From an uncultured Haemophilus sp. (lineage in GTDB: Bacteria > Pseudomonadota > Gammaproteobacteria > Enterobacterales > Pasteurellaceae): DNA of 6,360 nucleotides. The notes beneath the pieces were generated by a model that saw nothing but the letters and a program-made list of their open reading frames with translations, made no database searches and had not been told where the DNA came from. Below are positions 5,276 through 6,360 of the stretch, in pieces. The position numbers and the translations under genes were made by a program. The DNA lies in contig NZ_CAJLNI010000101.1 in assembly GCF_905207935.1 (NCBI RefSeq), positions 1-6,360 on the forward strand, given 5' to 3'. How positions within the stretch are numbered: the first letter of the stretch is position 1; every line of letters starts with the position of its first letter.

Positions 5276-6097
5276 CTAAACCACTTTCTGAATAAGCGCT
5301 GAAATGTCGTCTGCAAATTTTTCATTTTTTGCCATTTGCTCAATTTCCTCAGCAGAATATTTTTCACCGTTATACACGACAACAATACTGAGATCATTAG
5401 GTTGCAAGAAATGCGTTTCACCGAACTCAGTATAACGGGTGGCGCCAATACTAATAATAGCTTGTTTCGGATAGTTTGCTTGCTCTAATAAAGAGGCAAT
5501 ATAATTCATTGGTCCTTCATCGGGTTGATTGTTCATTCTATCCACGATCCAATCTAATAATTGTTGGTGGAAATAGCTATAACCAATCGCAGGACTGTCA
5601 ATACCGTAAGTATTGAGTTCGGCATTGCGTTTATGGAAGCAAGCGATACGATATTGATCAATTTCGCTTCCTTTAATAAAGGAAGAAAGTGAAATCAGTT
5701 TGGATGAAATACCTTTGCTTGCCTCGCCCCAGTTTTTCTTTTCACAAATTTTTTTTGCATTAGGGCGACGAATAGAGCAATCATTATAGGCTGCAAAATA
5801 GCGCGGAATAATTTTCTCAACTTGATTTCCTTTATAGATAAGCTCACAAATAAGTGCAATTTCAGGTTCAATTTGCAGATTATCCGCGCCTTGTGGAAAA
5901 TTAATTTGATTGTGACTTAAAGGAAAGGTAGAAAGAAAGCCCGCTTTTTCACTTGGTATATAAAAAGGGAAAATCGCTTTGGGTTGAATGGCATTTTCTG
6001 TCTTAACTTGAGTGAAATCAGCTGCTTCACCGGCTTGTTCTAAATGTCCTGCGAAATTGCCTGCTACACCGAAACCAATCATTTGCTCAAAATTCAT
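5276..6097 (-). CDS. Conserved protein of unknown function with fumarylacetoacetate-hydrolase-like motifs (possibly DUF5718)
   Basis: A 273-residue soluble protein with no signal peptide or membrane segment, starting MNFEQMIGFGVAGN. I chose the ATG at 6097 because GAGGT lies five bases upstream; the longer frame to 6160 starts with TTG and lacks a good ribosome site. I recall this as a DUF5718-type protein of Pasteurellaceae, but cannot confirm that. Two blocks recall the fumarylacetoacetate hydrolase / 2-keto-4-pentenoate hydratase fold. IEPEIALICEL (76-86) holds an E-x-E pair (Glu77, Glu79) like that fold's metal ligands, and AAYNDCSIRR (102-111) resembles its G-Y-T-x-x-N-D-x-S-x-R block with Asp106 as the other ligand. 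A late IISIGATRYTEFGE (214-227) could match the IGTPAGVG loop. This suggests a metal-dependent hydrolase or decarboxylase-like enzyme, but the substrate is unknown. It is convergent with birA and divergent from the rRNA operon, and appears to be monocistronic. Confidence 0.9.
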   Translation of the reverse strand: MNFEQMIGFGVAGNFAGHLEQAGEAADFTQVKTENAIQPKAIFPFYIPSEKAGFLSTFPLSHNQINFPQGADNLQIEPEIALICELIYKGNQVEKIIPRYFAAYNDCSIRRPNAKKICEKKNWGEASKGISSKLISLSSFIKGSEIDQYRIACFHKRNAELNTYGIDSPAIGYSYFHQQLLDWIVDRMNNQPDEGPMNYIASLLEQANYPKQAIISIGATRYTEFGETHFLQPNDLSIVVVYNGEKYSAEEIEQMAKNEKFADDISALIQKVV

Positions 6098-6131
6098 AAC
6101 TACCTCATTAAAATGCCTACTCTTTGGTGGT

Positions 6132-6160
6132 AATTTACCTTGAATATTGAACAAAGACAA
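6132..6160 (-). promoter_or_regulatory. Weak candidate promoter of the 273-residue protein gene
   Basis: On the minus strand TTGTCT (6160-6155) and TAAATT (6137-6132) are separated by 17 bases, each a 4/6 match to consensus. The start codon follows about 30 bases after the predicted transcription start. Confidence 0.3.
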
Positions 6161-6167
6161 TTCACTT

Positions 6168-6184
6168 TGATGATTAAATCATCA
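6168..6184. promoter_or_regulatory. Perfect 8-1-8 palindrome, possible operator
   Basis: TGATGATT and AATCATCA flank a single central A (TGATGATTAAATCATCA). It lies just upstream of the candidate promoter for the 273-residue protein gene and about 40 bases upstream of the rRNA -35 box. I cannot assign it to a known regulator; it lacks the FNR, CRP and Fur spacings. Confidence 0.4.
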
Positions 6185-6189
6185 GACAA

Positions 6190-6249
6190 GAAAAAAATTG
6201 AATTTTTTTGTAAAAAAGCACTTGCAAAGAATTCTAAAAGTCCTATAAT
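6190..6249 (+). promoter_or_regulatory. rRNA operon promoter with A/T-rich upstream element
   Basis: The -35 TTGCAA (6222-6227) and perfect -10 TATAAT (6244-6249) are separated by 16 bases. They are preceded by an A- and T-tract run (about 6190-6218) placed like an UP element. A C-rich discriminator (CGCCCC) follows the -10, as in stringently controlled rRNA promoters. The predicted start is near 6256. Only one promoter is visible. Confidence 0.85.
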
Positions 6250-6258
6250 ACGCCCCAC

Positions 6259-6311
6259 ACAACGACGCGCTGTTGTGAAGCTTTAACAAAACCAGTGCGT
6301 CGTTGTTTTTT
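6259..6311 (+). promoter_or_regulatory. rRNA leader hairpin with T-run, just before boxA
   Basis: ACAACGACGCGCTG (6259-6272) pairs with CAGTGCGTCGTTGT (6293-6306): 14 pairs with one G-U, enclosing 20 bases. A six-T run (6306-6311) follows, so the structure has the form of an intrinsic terminator. In the Escherichia coli rrn leader a stem of the GCGAC/GTCGC type holds the same place before boxA. The loop contains CTTTAACAA (6281-6289), a copy of the boxA core. Confidence 0.75.
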
Positions 6312-6323
6312 GCTCTTTAACAA
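6311..6323 (+). promoter_or_regulatory. rRNA antitermination boxA
   Basis: TGCTCTTTAACAA is the conserved boxA bound as RNA by NusB and NusE to protect rRNA transcription from Rho. The following bases to 6360 (with ATCAGACAATCTGTGTGGGC at 6327-6346) match the enterobacterial pre-16S leader almost exactly. The mature 16S gene must therefore begin just outside the window. Confidence 0.92.
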
Positions 6324-6360
6324 TATATCAGACAATCTGTGTGGGCACTTGTTGATTGAC

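Noticed and set aside
5218..5448. Minus-strand frame of 76 codons overlapping the end of the 273-residue protein gene.
   Set aside because: Out of frame with the supported gene and crosses the terminator; a shadow frame.
6098..6160. N-terminal extension of the 273-residue protein to a TTG at 6160.
   Set aside because: No good ribosome site at the TTG, while the ATG at 6097 has GAGGT at ideal spacing and begins the conserved-looking sequence.

Overview
The window looks like chromosome from a Pasteurellaceae member, most likely a Haemophilus. Four perfect copies of the Haemophilus-type DNA uptake core (AAGTGCGGT or its complement) lie in or beside the housekeeping genes. The GuaA, GuaB and BirA proteins have the expected gammaproteobacterial motifs. 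An rRNA leader with a textbook boxA closes the right edge. The species cannot be fixed from sequence alone.

Left part (1-753) is accessory DNA. It holds the 3' end of a C5-cytosine DNA methyltransferase, and overlapping its stop codon is the C-terminal tail of an IS3-family transposase. A long, nearly perfect palindrome follows, then a possible IS3-type right end. Next, on the minus strand, are the first 21 codons of a P4-type tyrosine integrase with an intact start and Shine-Dalgarno sequence, then a cluster of four GACGGT boxes, then the guaA terminator. I see no uptake sequence here. I read the region as the eroded end of a genomic island inserted downstream of guaA and later damaged by an insertion sequence.

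Middle part (754-4184) reads leftwards: guaB (IMP dehydrogenase), a small putative lipoprotein of unknown function, and guaA (GMP synthase). GuaB makes XMP from IMP and GuaA aminates it to GMP, so the two enzymes form the guanine branch of purine synthesis. The lipoprotein sits between them, preceded by a terminator-like hairpin and only 13 bases from guaA.

The gap 4185-4317 holds divergent promoters for guaB (left) and birA (right), whose candidate -35 boxes overlap. birA encodes biotin-protein ligase and ends in a hairpin built from inverted uptake-like sequences. Convergent to it, on the minus strand, is a 273-residue protein of unknown function that resembles the fumarylacetoacetate-hydrolase fold.

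The right edge (6098-6360) holds a short perfect palindrome, a strong rRNA-type promoter with an A/T-rich upstream element, a long leader hairpin ending in a T-run, and boxA. The 16S rRNA gene should begin just outside the window on the plus strand.
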